DNA of 64,000 nucleotides from JOPF133 sp052144935 (GTDB lineage: Bacteria > Acidobacteriota > Terriglobia > Bryobacterales > Bryobacteraceae), in contig JBKQPR010000344.1 in NCBI GenBank assembly GCA_052144935.1, positions 24,692 through 88,691 on the forward strand. The letters run 5' to 3'. Below the pieces are notes generated by a model, which had not been told where the DNA came from, did no database searches, and saw only the letters and a list, made by a program, of their open reading frames with translations. The position numbers and the translations under genes were made by a program. Shown here one piece after another: positions 16,650-25,885 of the stretch. The stretch's first letter is position 1. Each line of letters begins with the position of its first letter.

Positions 16650-17657
16650 ATGGAAGCTCGTGTCGGCATCGTCGGTTACCGGGGTTATAGCGGCGTGGAA
16701 TTGGTGCGCATCCTCCAGCACCACCCACGCGTGGAAATTGTGCTCCTGGAACATCGTGAGGATGCCGGTCAGGCCAACCCCATTCGCCGCGCCAAGACCC
16801 CCAACCGTCTGCCTTGCAATCCCGAAGTGGTTCGCAATGAAGGGCTTGCCGTGGTCTTTCTGGCCACTCCTCCAGAGGTGTCTATGGAGCTGGCCCCCGC
16901 TTTGCTGGCGGCTGGCGCGCGCGTCATCGACCTGAGCGGGGCCTTCCGCTTGCGCATTCCCGATAATTACAGCGCCTGGTACAAAGCGCCCCACACCCAG
17001 CCGGAACTGCTTGCCGAGGCTGTCTACGGACTGCCGGAATTCTGCCGCGCGCGCATCCCCGGCGCGCGGCTGGTGGCCAATCCGGGCTGCTACCCGACCG
17101 CCGCCAATCTGGCCATCCAGCCGTTGATCGTGGCCGGGGTGGTGAACCGCGCGGCGGGGATCGTCTGCGACGCCAAGTCCGGGGTCAGCGGCGCCGGGCG
17201 CAAGCCCAGCCTCAAGACCAGCTTTTGCGAGGTCGCCGGGAATTTTTCGGCCTATTCCGTCCTCCACCACCGCCACGTGCCGGAGGTGCTTCAGGTTTCC
17301 GGCCTGGAAGAGCGCGAGTTCACTTTCACCGCGCAGCTCCTGCCGCTTGACCGGGGCATTCTGGAAACCATTTATTTTCGGGCCACCGGCGGGGTCGCGG
17401 CCGCGGATCTCGTGGATCTCTACGAACGCCGCTACGCCGCCGAACCCTTCGTGCGGCTGTACAATCCCGGCAGCCTTCCGGACCTGCGCGGCGTGGCGCG
17501 CACCAATTTCTGCGACATCGGCGTTACGCTGGACGCCCGCACCGGGCGCGCCGTGGTGGTGAGCGCCATCGACAACCTGGTGAAGGGTGCGGCTGGCCAG
17601 GCGGTACAGAATATGAACCTGCTGCTGGGGTATCCCGAAACCGAGGCCCTGCTGTGA
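16650..17657 (+). CDS. argC: N-acetyl-gamma-glutamyl-phosphate reductase
   Basis: 335 residues, the standard length. It reduces N-acetylglutamyl phosphate to the semialdehyde in arginine synthesis with NADPH. 'GIVGYRGYSGVELVRILQHH' is the nucleotide-binding start, 'VFLATPPEVSMELAP' the Rossmann strand, 'NPGCYPTAANLA' carries the catalytic Cys, and 'HHRHVPEV' holds the catalytic His. It is the first gene of argC-argB-GNAT, with ten bases between its stop and the argB start. Confidence 0.97.
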   Translation: MEARVGIVGYRGYSGVELVRILQHHPRVEIVLLEHREDAGQANPIRRAKTPNRLPCNPEVVRNEGLAVVFLATPPEVSMELAPALLAAGARVIDLSGAFRLRIPDNYSAWYKAPHTQPELLAEAVYGLPEFCRARIPGARLVANPGCYPTAANLAIQPLIVAGVVNRAAGIVCDAKSGVSGAGRKPSLKTSFCEVAGNFSAYSVLHHRHVPEVLQVSGLEEREFTFTAQLLPLDRGILETIYFRATGGVAAADLVDLYERRYAAEPFVRLYNPGSLPDLRGVARTNFCDIGVTLDARTGRAVVVSAIDNLVKGAAGQAVQNMNLLLGYPETEALL

Positions 17658-17667
17658 GGGCGCGGCT

Positions 17668-18453
17668 GTGAGGGTACTGGTGAAGCTGGGCGGCACGCTG
17701 CTGGACGCTCCGCCCTGCCGCGACGCCCTGGCCGCGCAGATCGCCCAGGCCCGGGCGCAGGGCGCCGAACTGGTGGTGGTGCATGGCGGCGGCAGGCAGA
17801 TGACCCGCTTCCTGGCCGAGCGCGGCATCGAGAGCCGCTTCGTGAACGGCCTGCGCGTGACCACTCCGGAAGCGGTGGACGCCGTGTTGAAAGTCTTTAC
17901 CGGCAGCGTCAATCACGAGCTGGTGGCCAGCCTCAACCGCGCCGGAGCGCCCGCGGTGGGCCTTTCGGGGATTGACGCGCTGTTGGTAGAGGCCGAGCAA
18001 CTGGACCCGGAGCTGGGCGCGGTGGGCCGCGTCACCCGATCCAATCCGGCGTTGCTCGATCTCCTGACGGCCCACGGCTATCTCCCGGTGGTGGCTTGCG
18101 TGGCCGGCAGCCGCGATGGCCGGATCTATAACGTCAATGCCGACCAGATGGCGGTGGCCTGTGCCGCCGCGTTTGGCGCCGCCCAGCTTATCTTCCTCAC
18201 CGATGTCGAGGGGGTGCTGGACGCCGAAAATCGGCTTTGTTCCGCGATTTCCGCCAGCCAAAGCCGGGCGCTGATCGCCGAGGGGGTGGCCACCGGCGGG
18301 ATGCAGGCCAAGCTGAACGCCGCGCTGGCGGCGCTCGCCAGCGGCGTGGGACAGGTGCGCATCGCGGCCGGGGCGGCGGATCGCGTTCTGGAACGGATTC
18401 TAGCCGGAGAAGAGCTGGGCACCCGACTGGCCCCCGAAGGAGGTCTCGAATGA
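17668..18453 (+). CDS. argB: Acetylglutamate kinase
   Basis: 261 residues from GTG 17668. The amino-acid-kinase fold is shown by 'VLVKLGGTLLD', 'VVVHGGGRQMTRFLAERG', 'NVNADQMAVACAAAFGA' and 'LIFLTDVEGVLD'. It phosphorylates N-acetylglutamate, the second arginine step. The N-terminus is short and lacks the extra helix of arginine-inhibited hexameric NAGKs, suggesting no feedback inhibition (inference). The gene ends in an ATGA overlap with the acetyltransferase gene, preceded by an AAGGAGGT ribosome site. Confidence 0.93.
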   Translation: MRVLVKLGGTLLDAPPCRDALAAQIAQARAQGAELVVVHGGGRQMTRFLAERGIESRFVNGLRVTTPEAVDAVLKVFTGSVNHELVASLNRAGAPAVGLSGIDALLVEAEQLDPELGAVGRVTRSNPALLDLLTAHGYLPVVACVAGSRDGRIYNVNADQMAVACAAAFGAAQLIFLTDVEGVLDAENRLCSAISASQSRALIAEGVATGGMQAKLNAALAALASGVGQVRIAAGAADRVLERILAGEELGTRLAPEGGLE

Positions 18454-19076
18454 TCAGCAGCGTTCGCGAGGATGCCTTTGTGGAAACCGGCGGGCCGCCC
18501 GCCCCCTTGGCCGTGCGCAAGGCGCGCATGCACGATATCCGGCCCATCCTGGATCTGATCAATGGCTACGCGGCTAAAGGCATCATGCTGCCCCGCACCG
18601 AGTTCGAGATGTCCGAAGCTATCCGCGACTTCACCGTGGTCATGCAAGGCGACCAGTTGCTTGGCTGCGGCGCGTTGCACTTCTATAGCCCCACGTTTGG
18701 AGAGATCCGGTCGCTGGCGGTCGATGAGCGCGCCAAGACGAAGGGGGTAGGGCGCCGCCTGGTGGAGGCGTTGGTCGAAGAAGCGCAGGCTTACGAACTC
18801 GATGCCGTCTTCGCCTTTACCTATGTTGTTGGATTTTTCAACAGAGTCAGTTTCCACGAGGTCGAGCGGGGTATGCTCCCGCTGAAAGCCTGGAAAGACT
18901 GCTTGCGCTGCCCGAAGTTCCAGGCTTGCGATGAAATCGCCGTGCTGCGGATTTTGCGCCGGCAGCACTGGCCGGAAACCATACCGCAACTCTGGCAGCA
19001 TGCCACCACGGGCCCCGATGATCAACTGATTCAAATTCCTACACCTATCCCGCTTACCCCGATACCCTCAAAGTAG
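18450..19076 (+). CDS. GNAT acetyltransferase, probable N-acetylglutamate synthase
   Basis: 208 residues, start ATG 18450 overlapping the argB stop by four bases with AAGGAGGT just upstream. The GNAT core shows 'VRKARMHDIRPILDLINGYA', 'FGEIRSLAVDERAKTKGVGRRL' (acetyl-CoA loop) and 'FAFTYVVGFFNRVSFHEVER'. Its place after argC-argB and the 'ARMHDIRPILDLI' start match the short, kinase-less N-acetylglutamate synthases (ArgA type) of many bacteria. The last 20 residues are Pro/Thr-rich and may be dispensable. Confidence 0.82.
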   Translation: MISSVREDAFVETGGPPAPLAVRKARMHDIRPILDLINGYAAKGIMLPRTEFEMSEAIRDFTVVMQGDQLLGCGALHFYSPTFGEIRSLAVDERAKTKGVGRRLVEALVEEAQAYELDAVFAFTYVVGFFNRVSFHEVERGMLPLKAWKDCLRCPKFQACDEIAVLRILRRQHWPETIPQLWQHATTGPDDQLIQIPTPIPLTPIPSK

Positions 19077-19114
19077 GGTCATCCATCAATCCCCTCAAAA
19101 GACCGCTGAGAAAC

Positions 19115-19143
19115 TCGACAAAATTGGCGACTTTCGGTATAGA
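19115..19143 (+). promoter_or_regulatory. Sigma-70-type promoter of the molybdopterin-binding gene
   Basis: TCGACA (19115-19120) and TATAGA (19138-19143) are separated by exactly 17 bases. The predicted start leaves a leader of about 54 bases before ATG 19204. Confidence 0.6.
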
Positions 19144-19203
19144 ATCAGCTTTAAGGATGTAAAAGCCTTAAATATTGATCCTGATCTTCCTTGTGAGGCA
19201 TAC

Positions 19204-20175
19204 ATGAGAGCACAGACGGTTGACGTGAAATCTTCAACTGGAAGGGTCCTTTGCTGCACCGTTTTCCGGCCGGGCGGGAAAAAGCTGTTGGCCAAAGGTC
19301 ACATTATTAGCGACGAAGACATCCGCGTGTTGGAGTCCGAGGGGATGGAGACCATCTGGGTCACCGAACTGGAGGACGGAGAGGTTAGCGAAGACGATGC
19401 CGTTTGCCGCGTGGCCACCGAAATGGGCTGCGGCAGCTTCGAGATTCGCCTCGCGGCGGGCGGACGCGCCAACCTGCTGGCCACCGAAAACTGCTGCGTG
19501 CTGGTGGACGATGAGCTGCTCAAGCAGATCAATTGCACCTCCAGCGTGGTCATCGCCACGTCCCTGAACTTTAGCTATGCGGTGGTCGGGCAGCGAATCG
19601 CCACCGTGAAGAGCGCGCCTTTCGCAGTGGCCAAGGATCAGTTGGATGCGGTCATCGGAATCCTGAAAGAGCGCGGGCCGATTCTGCAGGCTCGCCCGGT
19701 CCGGACGCCGAGTGTAGGAATTCTCTACACTGACCCGATTAGCGGCGAGCGCGCCCGCCAGCTCTTCGAGAACATCATGCGCCAGCGCCTGGAGCGCTTC
19801 GGCGTGAACGCAAATTTTGTTTTAGCCTGCACGGAAGATGAGAATTCCGTGTCCCGCTGCCTGCAACATCTCTTGAGATCGAAGCCCTGCGTGATTATGG
19901 TGGCGTCCACCACGGCGCCCGCCGGTCCGGAAGATGTGATCGGCCAGGCCATGTTGCGCATCGGCGGCCAGGTGGAACGCTTCCTGGCCCCGGTGGAACC
20001 GGGCAACCTGTTGCTGCTGTCCTACAAAGACGACGCGCCGATCCTTTCGGCACCCGGTTGCTTCCGCTCCGCCAAGCCAAACGTAGTCGATCTGGTATTG
20101 CCTCCGCTGCTGGCCCGGTATCATATTACGGGCTGGGAGATAGCCTGCCTGGGACATGGCGGCTTGCTGGCATAG
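19204..20175 (+). CDS. Molybdopterin-binding domain protein (MoeA/MogA fold)
   Basis: 323 residues. The N-terminal half ('GRVLCCTVFRPGGKKLLAKG', 'IRVLESEGMETIWV') resembles the MoeA-related lead domain, and the second half has the MPT-binding pattern: 'VGILYTDPISGERARQLFEN', 'CVIMVASTTAPAGPEDVIGQ', 'VEPGNLLLLSYKDDAPILSAP' and 'VDLVLPPLLA'. Such stand-alone proteins accompany molybdoenzyme maturation, but the exact step is unknown. It fits with the moaD-moaE fusion at 30.3 kb. The gene has its own promoter and a strong terminator. Confidence 0.75.
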   Translation: MRAQTVDVKSSTGRVLCCTVFRPGGKKLLAKGHIISDEDIRVLESEGMETIWVTELEDGEVSEDDAVCRVATEMGCGSFEIRLAAGGRANLLATENCCVLVDDELLKQINCTSSVVIATSLNFSYAVVGQRIATVKSAPFAVAKDQLDAVIGILKERGPILQARPVRTPSVGILYTDPISGERARQLFENIMRQRLERFGVNANFVLACTEDENSVSRCLQHLLRSKPCVIMVASTTAPAGPEDVIGQAMLRIGGQVERFLAPVEPGNLLLLSYKDDAPILSAPGCFRSAKPNVVDLVLPPLLARYHITGWEIACLGHGGLLA

Positions 20176-20230
20176 GTGTGTCTCCTCCACTCTTGTAGCC
20201 CGACCCTCCGAGCGGGCTATAAGTGCTCCT

Positions 20231-20268
20231 GCCGGGCGTTCTGGTAACGCCCGGCTCTTTTTATTTTT
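20231..20268 (+). terminator. Rho-independent terminator
   Basis: GCCGGGCGTT (20231-20240), loop CTGGT, AACGCCCGGC (20246-20255), then TCTTTTTATTTTT. A perfect 10-bp GC-rich stem and T-tract, 55 bases after the stop of the molybdopterin-binding gene. Confidence 0.92.
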
Positions 20269-20428
20269 AACGAAGCTCCGCTTCAGACCGTGTCGGGTTC
20301 TCCACGCTTTTCCCCGTGTCTCCGGGCCCAGGGGGCGCCCCCCACGTCAGAAGTTTCCTCGCCCCCAGAACATCGACCTCAGTCGATGCGAAGGCTCTGC
20401 GGTGAAAAAAACCAGGATGCCGATCTCT

Positions 20429-20457
20429 GAGCTGAAAGCTCTTTGAGCTGAAAGCTC
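20429..20457. repeat. Two tandem copies of a 13-bp palindrome
   Basis: GAGCTGAAAGCTC at 20429-20441 and 20445-20457, 16-base period. Each copy can fold on itself (GAGCT/AGCTC). The second copy overlaps the stop codon of the minus-strand HAD gene, so the pair may serve as its 3' processing or termination structure; no T-run follows. Confidence 0.6.
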
Positions 20458-21068
20458 TACTTCCACTCGATTCCCCGCGCCGCCATCTCCCGCTGCAACT
20501 GCTCGCAGGATTCGAACTGCACCGCGTCAATCCCCAATCGCCGCGCGGCCGCCACGTATTCGGCAATATCGTCCGTGTAGAAACACTCCTCGGGGCGGCA
20601 GCCCGCCATTGCCAGGGCCGCCTGGAAGATCGCCGGCTGTGGCTTCAGGGCCTTCACTTCATACGACAGAATCAGCCCGTGAAAACGCCGCAGCAGCAGC
20701 GGGTAGTTCTCGCGAATGGACTGAATGTGGATGGCATTCGTGTTGGAGAGCATCAGCAGACGGTAGCGCGCCGCCAATCCCTCCAGCATGTCGTCGGGCA
20801 CCAGGGTCTGGCGAAAGATGCAACTCCAGATGCGGCAGAACTCGGCGTAGTCCACCGTGAGGTCCAAGACCTCGGAAATCCGCCTGACGAAATCCCGCGG
20901 CTCGATCAATCCCGTTTCAAAACGCTCCACCAGCCCGGTCGCCGCCAGGCGCCGCGGGATCTCCGCCGCACGGTACGGACACAGGCCCTCCAGCGCGCGG
21001 TACCCAAGCTGAAAATCGAAATGGACCAGAACCTTTCCCAGGTCGAAGATGATGGCGCGGTAGCTCAC
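20457..21068 (-). CDS. HAD-superfamily phosphatase (YihX-like)
   Basis: 203 residues from GTG 21068. Motif I is 'AIIFDLGKVLVHFD' (the FDLG variant of the YihX group, where the second Asp of DxD is replaced), motif II 'LLMLSNTNAIH', motif III Lys in 'ALKPQPAIFQAAL', and motif IV 'ECFYTDDIAEYV'. It probably dephosphorylates a sugar phosphate or nucleotide. The frame extends upstream into a repeat array, which is unlikely to be translated. TATCGT lies six bases before the GTG, compatible with a leaderless start. Confidence 0.85.
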   Translation of the reverse strand: MSYRAIIFDLGKVLVHFDFQLGYRALEGLCPYRAAEIPRRLAATGLVERFETGLIEPRDFVRRISEVLDLTVDYAEFCRIWSCIFRQTLVPDDMLEGLAARYRLLMLSNTNAIHIQSIRENYPLLLRRFHGLILSYEVKALKPQPAIFQAALAMAGCRPEECFYTDDIAEYVAAARRLGIDAVQFESCEQLQREMAARGIEWK

Positions 21069-21109
21069 TCTCTTACGATAGCCCGAGCCCGACAGCCCGA
21101 GCCCGACAG

Positions 21110-21417
21110 CCCGAGCCGCGCCGCTTCCCGGGGGATCGACTCGGCGCATTGCGGCCGGTGGGACTGGCGGCCCGCCGGTTTCCCGAGCCGCGCCGCTTCC
21201 CGGGGTCGACTCGGCACATTGAGGCCGGTGGACTTAGCGGCCCGCCGGTGTCCCGAGCCGCGCCGTTTCCCGGGGACCGACTCGGCACATTTGAGGCCGC
21301 CGGACGTGGCGGCCCGCCGGTTCCCGATCCGCGCCGCTTTCAGGCGAATTGTCTAGCCGCATTGCGGCCCGTGGGCGTGGCGGCCGGCCGTTCCCGAGCG
21401 GCGTCGCCTCCAGTGAA
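21110..21417. repeat. Intergenic array of 70-72-bp tandem repeats
   Basis: Units begin with CCCGAGCCGCGCCG at 21110, 21182, 21252, 21323 (CCCGATCC variant) and 21393 (partial). Each has CGACTCGGC(A/G)CATT in the middle and GGCGGCCCGCCGGT at the end; the fourth is more diverged. Just before, 21081-21116 holds a 14-bp repeat, GCCCGAGCCCGACA, 2.5 times. The array fills the gap between the HAD gene and the TolC-like stop. Periodicity and lack of unique spacers exclude CRISPR. Confidence 0.85.
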
Positions 21418-21418
21418 C

Positions 21419-23353
21419 CTATTTGTCCGGCGGTTTTGCGGCCGTCCCCGCCGGGGTCTGTCCCGCCGGCGCCGGCCCAGCCGGCGGCACGTCCGGAATC
21501 CTGGATGGCCGCCCCACCCGCCCGCTCATCCCCTCTTCGAGCGTGATGCGGCTCTTTTCCAGCGTCTGGCCCAGCGTCTGGTCGAGCATCACGCGCGCGC
21601 GGGCGTAGGCGCTCGTGGCGGTCATCTCCGCAAGCTGCGCGGCCATCAGCGCCCGCTGATCCACCATGATGTAATTGAAGGTGGCCGTTCCATAGGACTT
21701 CTTCTGCTCGGCGGCCAGCAGTTGCTCCTGCAACACGCGCGATTCGCGGGCCGCCTCGTAGCGCGCCCGCGCCTGGCGCATCGCGATAACCCCGCTCGAA
21801 ATATCCACCAGGATCTGGTTGTTATCGCGCTGGCCCTGAAGCTGTCCCTGGCGGAACTTCAACTGGTCGATGCCGTAATCGCCCTGGGCGGCCCGGTTCC
21901 CGACGGGCATGCTGAAATAAACGGTGGCGGATTCGTTCCCGAAATCACGACGGAAGATCTGCCCGAGGGCCGTGCCGTATTGTCCCACAAAGGCCGGAGG
22001 GGCCTGGCCGCCGGAGGCCTGGGGCGTGCCGGCCACTCCGCGATCGTACGTCCGGAGATACGAAATGAGTGTCGGCAGCAATGGATTGGTCGTACCGACC
22101 AGAGCCATCTCGTCGGTCTGGTCCCTGAATTTAGCCAGGGCCACGTCGGGCCGCCGGTCCATCGCGCCGGCCAGCAGTTGGCGCAGCGGCGGCAATTCTT
22201 CTTCCGCCTCCGGCACATCGATATGATCGAGCGGGATGATCTCGGCCGCTTCGAGCGCCGGGTCTTCCGTGTGGCTGAGAGCTTCCTTCAGCGTCGTGGC
22301 GCGCTGCCGCATAGTGGCTTGGGCGATCGCAAGGTCTTGGCGGCGGCTGGCCACCTCGGCTTCCGCGCGTGGCAGTTCGACACCAGCCAGGGCCCCCACC
22401 GAAATCTCGTACTGCGTATCCTCGCGGAACTTCTGGGTGATCTCGAAGGCGCGCTGCCGCAGCTTCAACTCGTCACGGGCACCGGCGTAATCCCAGTAGG
22501 AATTCGTCACACTCACCACCAGGTTGACCAACTGCGAGCGAAACACCTCGCGGGAAGCGACGGCATTGATCCGCGCGATGCGGATTTGATAATCGTTCAA
22601 ATGGGTCCCGAATTGTTGCAGCCACGGCTGCTGGTATATGAGCGCCATGTAAGATCCCATTTGCGGTTCCAACACGTCGCTCGGCGCGTTCTCTTTCAGA
22701 TACTGCTCGTAACTGTTAAATTGCACGTACCCACCCGTCAGCAGCCCCTGCTGCACCAGGTTGCTGTAGACGCGTTGGCTGGCAATTAGCGCCTCCGTCT
22801 GGGCCACCACCGTGTTGGCGTAAGGAGTGGTGAGGTGGGAAAAGCTCTCGGCCCCCTGCGTAACCGCATCGAGGTTAGGAACCACGATGCCTACCTGTTG
22901 GATACCGGTGTTGTTGCTGCCGCCGCCTCCACCTCCGCTGCTGCCGACCGTCAGCCCAGCGGCTTGGGTGCTGCCGGCCACTCCCAATCCGTTATCCACG
23001 CTCCCAATCACCGTGTTGCTGCGAGGAACGCCGCGCAACGGACCTCCACCTTTGGCGCGCTCCAGCGCCGACGCTTGCAGCAGCGGCGTGTAGCGGTCGA
23101 TCTCCAGGTTCAGATTATTCTCGATCGCCAGCGCCAGAGCATCCTCCAGCGTCAGGTACAGGTTGCCTGCGCGGATCAGGCTGTACAGCCGGTTGGAATT
23201 GGTCAGCCGCACCGGCGGAACGGTCGGCGCCATGTACGATCGGATGGGCCCGATCGTTGTCGGCCGTTCCAGCAATGGCTGTTGTTGCCCATAGCCGGGC
23301 AGGACTGCCGCGGCCCACAGCGCGATTGCGATACGCCAATTTCGCCGCTTCAT
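21419..23353 (-). CDS. TolC-family outer membrane efflux protein (first of a tandem pair)
   Basis: 644 residues with signal peptide (MKRRNWRIAIALWAAAVLPG). The N-terminal 'NLYLTLEDALALAIENNLNL' and two long coiled-coil halves are the TolC/OEP pattern. A Gly/Ser-rich insert near residues 125-150 marks the first strand region. 'GTATFNYIMVDQRALMAAQL' and 'LDQTLGQTLEKSRITLEEG' close the second repeat. The C-terminus is Pro-rich. It overlaps its upstream paralogue by an ATGA junction, so both are made from one message. No pump is encoded next door. Confidence 0.85.
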   Translation of the reverse strand: MKRRNWRIAIALWAAAVLPGYGQQQPLLERPTTIGPIRSYMAPTVPPVRLTNSNRLYSLIRAGNLYLTLEDALALAIENNLNLEIDRYTPLLQASALERAKGGGPLRGVPRSNTVIGSVDNGLGVAGSTQAAGLTVGSSGGGGGGSNNTGIQQVGIVVPNLDAVTQGAESFSHLTTPYANTVVAQTEALIASQRVYSNLVQQGLLTGGYVQFNSYEQYLKENAPSDVLEPQMGSYMALIYQQPWLQQFGTHLNDYQIRIARINAVASREVFRSQLVNLVVSVTNSYWDYAGARDELKLRQRAFEITQKFREDTQYEISVGALAGVELPRAEAEVASRRQDLAIAQATMRQRATTLKEALSHTEDPALEAAEIIPLDHIDVPEAEEELPPLRQLLAGAMDRRPDVALAKFRDQTDEMALVGTTNPLLPTLISYLRTYDRGVAGTPQASGGQAPPAFVGQYGTALGQIFRRDFGNESATVYFSMPVGNRAAQGDYGIDQLKFRQGQLQGQRDNNQILVDISSGVIAMRQARARYEAARESRVLQEQLLAAEQKKSYGTATFNYIMVDQRALMAAQLAEMTATSAYARARVMLDQTLGQTLEKSRITLEEGMSGRVGRPSRIPDVPPAGPAPAGQTPAGTAAKPPDK

Positions 23354-25299
23354 CGGGGGACCTCCACGGGCTTCGCCGGCGGCAGGTTCGCGGGGAGAAA
23401 CGATTCCCTCTGGACGTGCCCGTCCAGAGCCTCTTTCATCGAAATATGGTTCACCTCCAGGGTACGGCCCATGGCCGAATCGAAGAAGATCTTGGCATGT
23501 GTGTAGTTGGCCATCGCCTGAACCTCGGCATCCTGATCGGTGGCCAGATCCTTTTGCGCCTGGATCACCAGCGCCACCGTCGACACGCCGGATTGAAATC
23601 GCTTCTGTTCGGCCTCCAGGCTCTGCTCCCCCAGTTGCCGCGTCTCCACGGCGGTTTCGTAACGCGCGCGCGCCTGTTGCAAGCCGATCACCGCGGTCTT
23701 CACATCCACCCGCACCTGGTTAATCGCCCGCTGATTCTGCAATTCGCGCTGGCGAAGCTGCAGTTGGTCGGTCACATAATCCGCCTGCGCGACTCGATTC
23801 CGGAAGGGAATGTTGAAGGACAAGCCGGCCGAGTAATTGGGAAAATTGCGGTCGGCGATCTGCGATATAACCGTGCCCGTGTTCCCCACGAAAAAGCCGC
23901 CGGGCGCCCCACAACAACCGTTGTACAGAGGATTCAAGGGCCCGGCCAAACCCACGTTGTTGACATCGGCGAAGGCCGAGAGGCTGGGCAACAGGGCGTT
24001 CCTGGTGCCCTTGGTCATGATCTTCTGGCTGTCGAGGTTGATCTTAGCCTGCTCGATCTCCACGCGGTTGGCGACGGCTTCCTGGATCAGGTCCTGGACC
24101 GGGCGAACCTCCTCGGTCTTGGGAATTTCAATGTGATCCAGCGGTACGATGTGGACATCGTCGAGCCAGGTGTTTTCGGTGACGTTGCGGGTGAGCGCGT
24201 TCTTGAGCACGATTTCCTGCTGCTGGACGTTAGTCTGCGCGATCAGCAGGTCTTCCTTACTGCTGGAAACTCCGGCCGCTGCGCGGGTCACTTCAATCCC
24301 GGCCATGGCGCCGATCTCGGTCTGCTTTTTGTTGCCTTCGTAAAGCTCCTCGGCAGTCGCGAGCGCTTTCTCTTTGATGCGCACCGCGTCGTTGAAGCTC
24401 ACCAGGTCCCAATAAAGGTTCAGCACCGCCGCCACGGTCGTCTCGACCTGGAGTTTCACCTGCAGGTCATTGACCTTCGAGGTATTGCGGGCCACCAGGA
24501 TGTCGCGTTTGTTCACCGCGAAGCTGAAGCCTTGCAACAACGGCTGGCTGACGTTGACATCCACCTGGCCGGTAAGCACAGGATTTTCCAGGAGCGGCGC
24601 GGCGCCGTTATCGTAAAAGAGCCGGTTCTCGTAAAAGCTGGCATTCAACGAGGTGCCCGTGGCGAACGCTTGGTTGTAGCTGACCTGGAAGGTGCGCGAA
24701 GTGGTGACCAGCGCTTCGGTTGCGTTGAGCACCGCATTGCTTTCCGGTGTCGAGTAATGGCCAATCTGGAAAACTGCGCTGATGGAGGGGTCCAGGTTCG
24801 GCAGACCAGGTCCTACCTGCGTGATGATGCTGCCGCCCGCGTTAAAACCGCTGCCGCCCACCAGGCCGTTGGCGTTGCCGCTGACGCCGGCGGTGCTCAC
24901 GCTGGTAGGCCCGGCCGCGATCGCCGTAGACACGTCACGCAGATACTGGCCGCTGTCCGCGCGGCGCTGCACCTCGCGCGACAGAAACGGTGTGTAGCGC
25001 TGCACGGCGATATCGAGATTGTTCTCCAGCACCAGGGCAATCACGTCCTGCACCGAAAGGTACAGATTGCCGCTGCGCACCAGCTCCTGCAGCCGCGGCG
25101 AATTGGTCAGCTTGGGCGGCGATATGATGCGCGGTTCTATATGAAAAGGCTTCAGAAACCTCCCCACTACGGGCATCGGCCGGGCCGCTTGGATGGAAAC
25201 TTCGGATTGCGCAAAGGCTGTGGAACCCGCGGCGAAAAGGACCATCAGCAAACCGCATCCGGTGTACTTGCGCTGAGTGAGGCTGAAATTCATGGGCAT
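23350..25299 (-). CDS. TolC-family outer membrane efflux protein (second of the pair)
   Basis: 649 residues, signal peptide ending near 'STAFAQ' (residue 31). The same order as its neighbour is seen: 'NLYLSVQDVIALVLENNLDI', coiled-coil repeat, 'NIPFRNRVAQADYVTDQLQL', 'QIADRNFPNYSAGLSFN' and 'QAKIFFDSAMGRTLEVNHIS'-type ending. The two proteins clearly share ancestry by duplication. It is upstream in the operon and probably sets the promoter at 25300-25500. Confidence 0.85.
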   Translation of the reverse strand: MPMNFSLTQRKYTGCGLLMVLFAAGSTAFAQSEVSIQAARPMPVVGRFLKPFHIEPRIISPPKLTNSPRLQELVRSGNLYLSVQDVIALVLENNLDIAVQRYTPFLSREVQRRADSGQYLRDVSTAIAAGPTSVSTAGVSGNANGLVGGSGFNAGGSIITQVGPGLPNLDPSISAVFQIGHYSTPESNAVLNATEALVTTSRTFQVSYNQAFATGTSLNASFYENRLFYDNGAAPLLENPVLTGQVDVNVSQPLLQGFSFAVNKRDILVARNTSKVNDLQVKLQVETTVAAVLNLYWDLVSFNDAVRIKEKALATAEELYEGNKKQTEIGAMAGIEVTRAAAGVSSSKEDLLIAQTNVQQQEIVLKNALTRNVTENTWLDDVHIVPLDHIEIPKTEEVRPVQDLIQEAVANRVEIEQAKINLDSQKIMTKGTRNALLPSLSAFADVNNVGLAGPLNPLYNGCCGAPGGFFVGNTGTVISQIADRNFPNYSAGLSFNIPFRNRVAQADYVTDQLQLRQRELQNQRAINQVRVDVKTAVIGLQQARARYETAVETRQLGEQSLEAEQKRFQSGVSTVALVIQAQKDLATDQDAEVQAMANYTHAKIFFDSAMGRTLEVNHISMKEALDGHVQRESFLPANLPPAKPVEVPR

Positions 25300-25587
25300 A
25301 CGCAGTCTTCCGCCTTTTGACGCTTCGTTCGAGGGCAGGTTGGCTTCCAGCGGACAATCAAGGTGTGCAATTCCAATTCCATCGGCCGTGCGGAGGAACG
25401 CACGGGTTGATAGGCGCGGGCGCGGCGCAGGGTGTCCGGTTTTGAGAACGGCTGTTCGAAATCATTACGGAGGCTGAGCGCGGTTACTTCCCGGCCGGAA
25501 CGCGCCGCCTCAGTTCCTCGAACCAGTCCATCACGCCACCGCCCGGCTTGTCCCGACTGGCCTCGCCATGTAACCATAAGGATTAAG

Positions 25588-25827
25588 ATGGGCGCGCCCA
25601 AAGAATACGTTAGAACCATCGAAGGCGGATACCGCGTGGGCGACACGCGGGTTTCCCTCGATTCGCTCGTGTATTTGTTCAGCGAGGGCATGTCGGCTGA
25701 GAGCATGGCTGAATGTTATCCGGCGCTGACGCTCGAACAGGTACACGGCGCTCTCGCGTTTTACCTGGCGCATCGGAAAGAGATCGATGCCTACCTTGCG
25801 GAAGGGCAGCGTACTGCCGAGTCGTAG
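25588..25827 (+). CDS. DUF433-type antitoxin
   Basis: 79 residues from ATG 25588, behind the purine-rich tract AAGGATTAAG. 'RVGDTRVSLDSLVYLFSEGMSAESMAECYPALTLEQVHGALAFYL' is, in three parts, the DUF433 signature; these small winged-helix proteins pair with DUF5615/PIN-like toxins. The gene is followed 58 bases later by exactly such a partner. The longer open frame upstream is not needed. Confidence 0.85.
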   Translation: MGAPKEYVRTIEGGYRVGDTRVSLDSLVYLFSEGMSAESMAECYPALTLEQVHGALAFYLAHRKEIDAYLAEGQRTAES

Positions 25828-25885
25828 CACGTGCAATCGAGGCAAGCGAACGCGGAGTTGATTGCGAAGTTGCAGCGTGCGCGCC

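Noticed and set aside
21110..21417. Possible CRISPR array
   Set aside because: The whole 70-bp unit repeats with no constant short repeat and unique spacers, and no cas genes are present.
23257..25320. 687-codon plus-strand open frame
   Set aside because: Antisense shadow of the second TolC-like gene; His/Gln/Arg-rich composition typical of GC-rich reverse frames.
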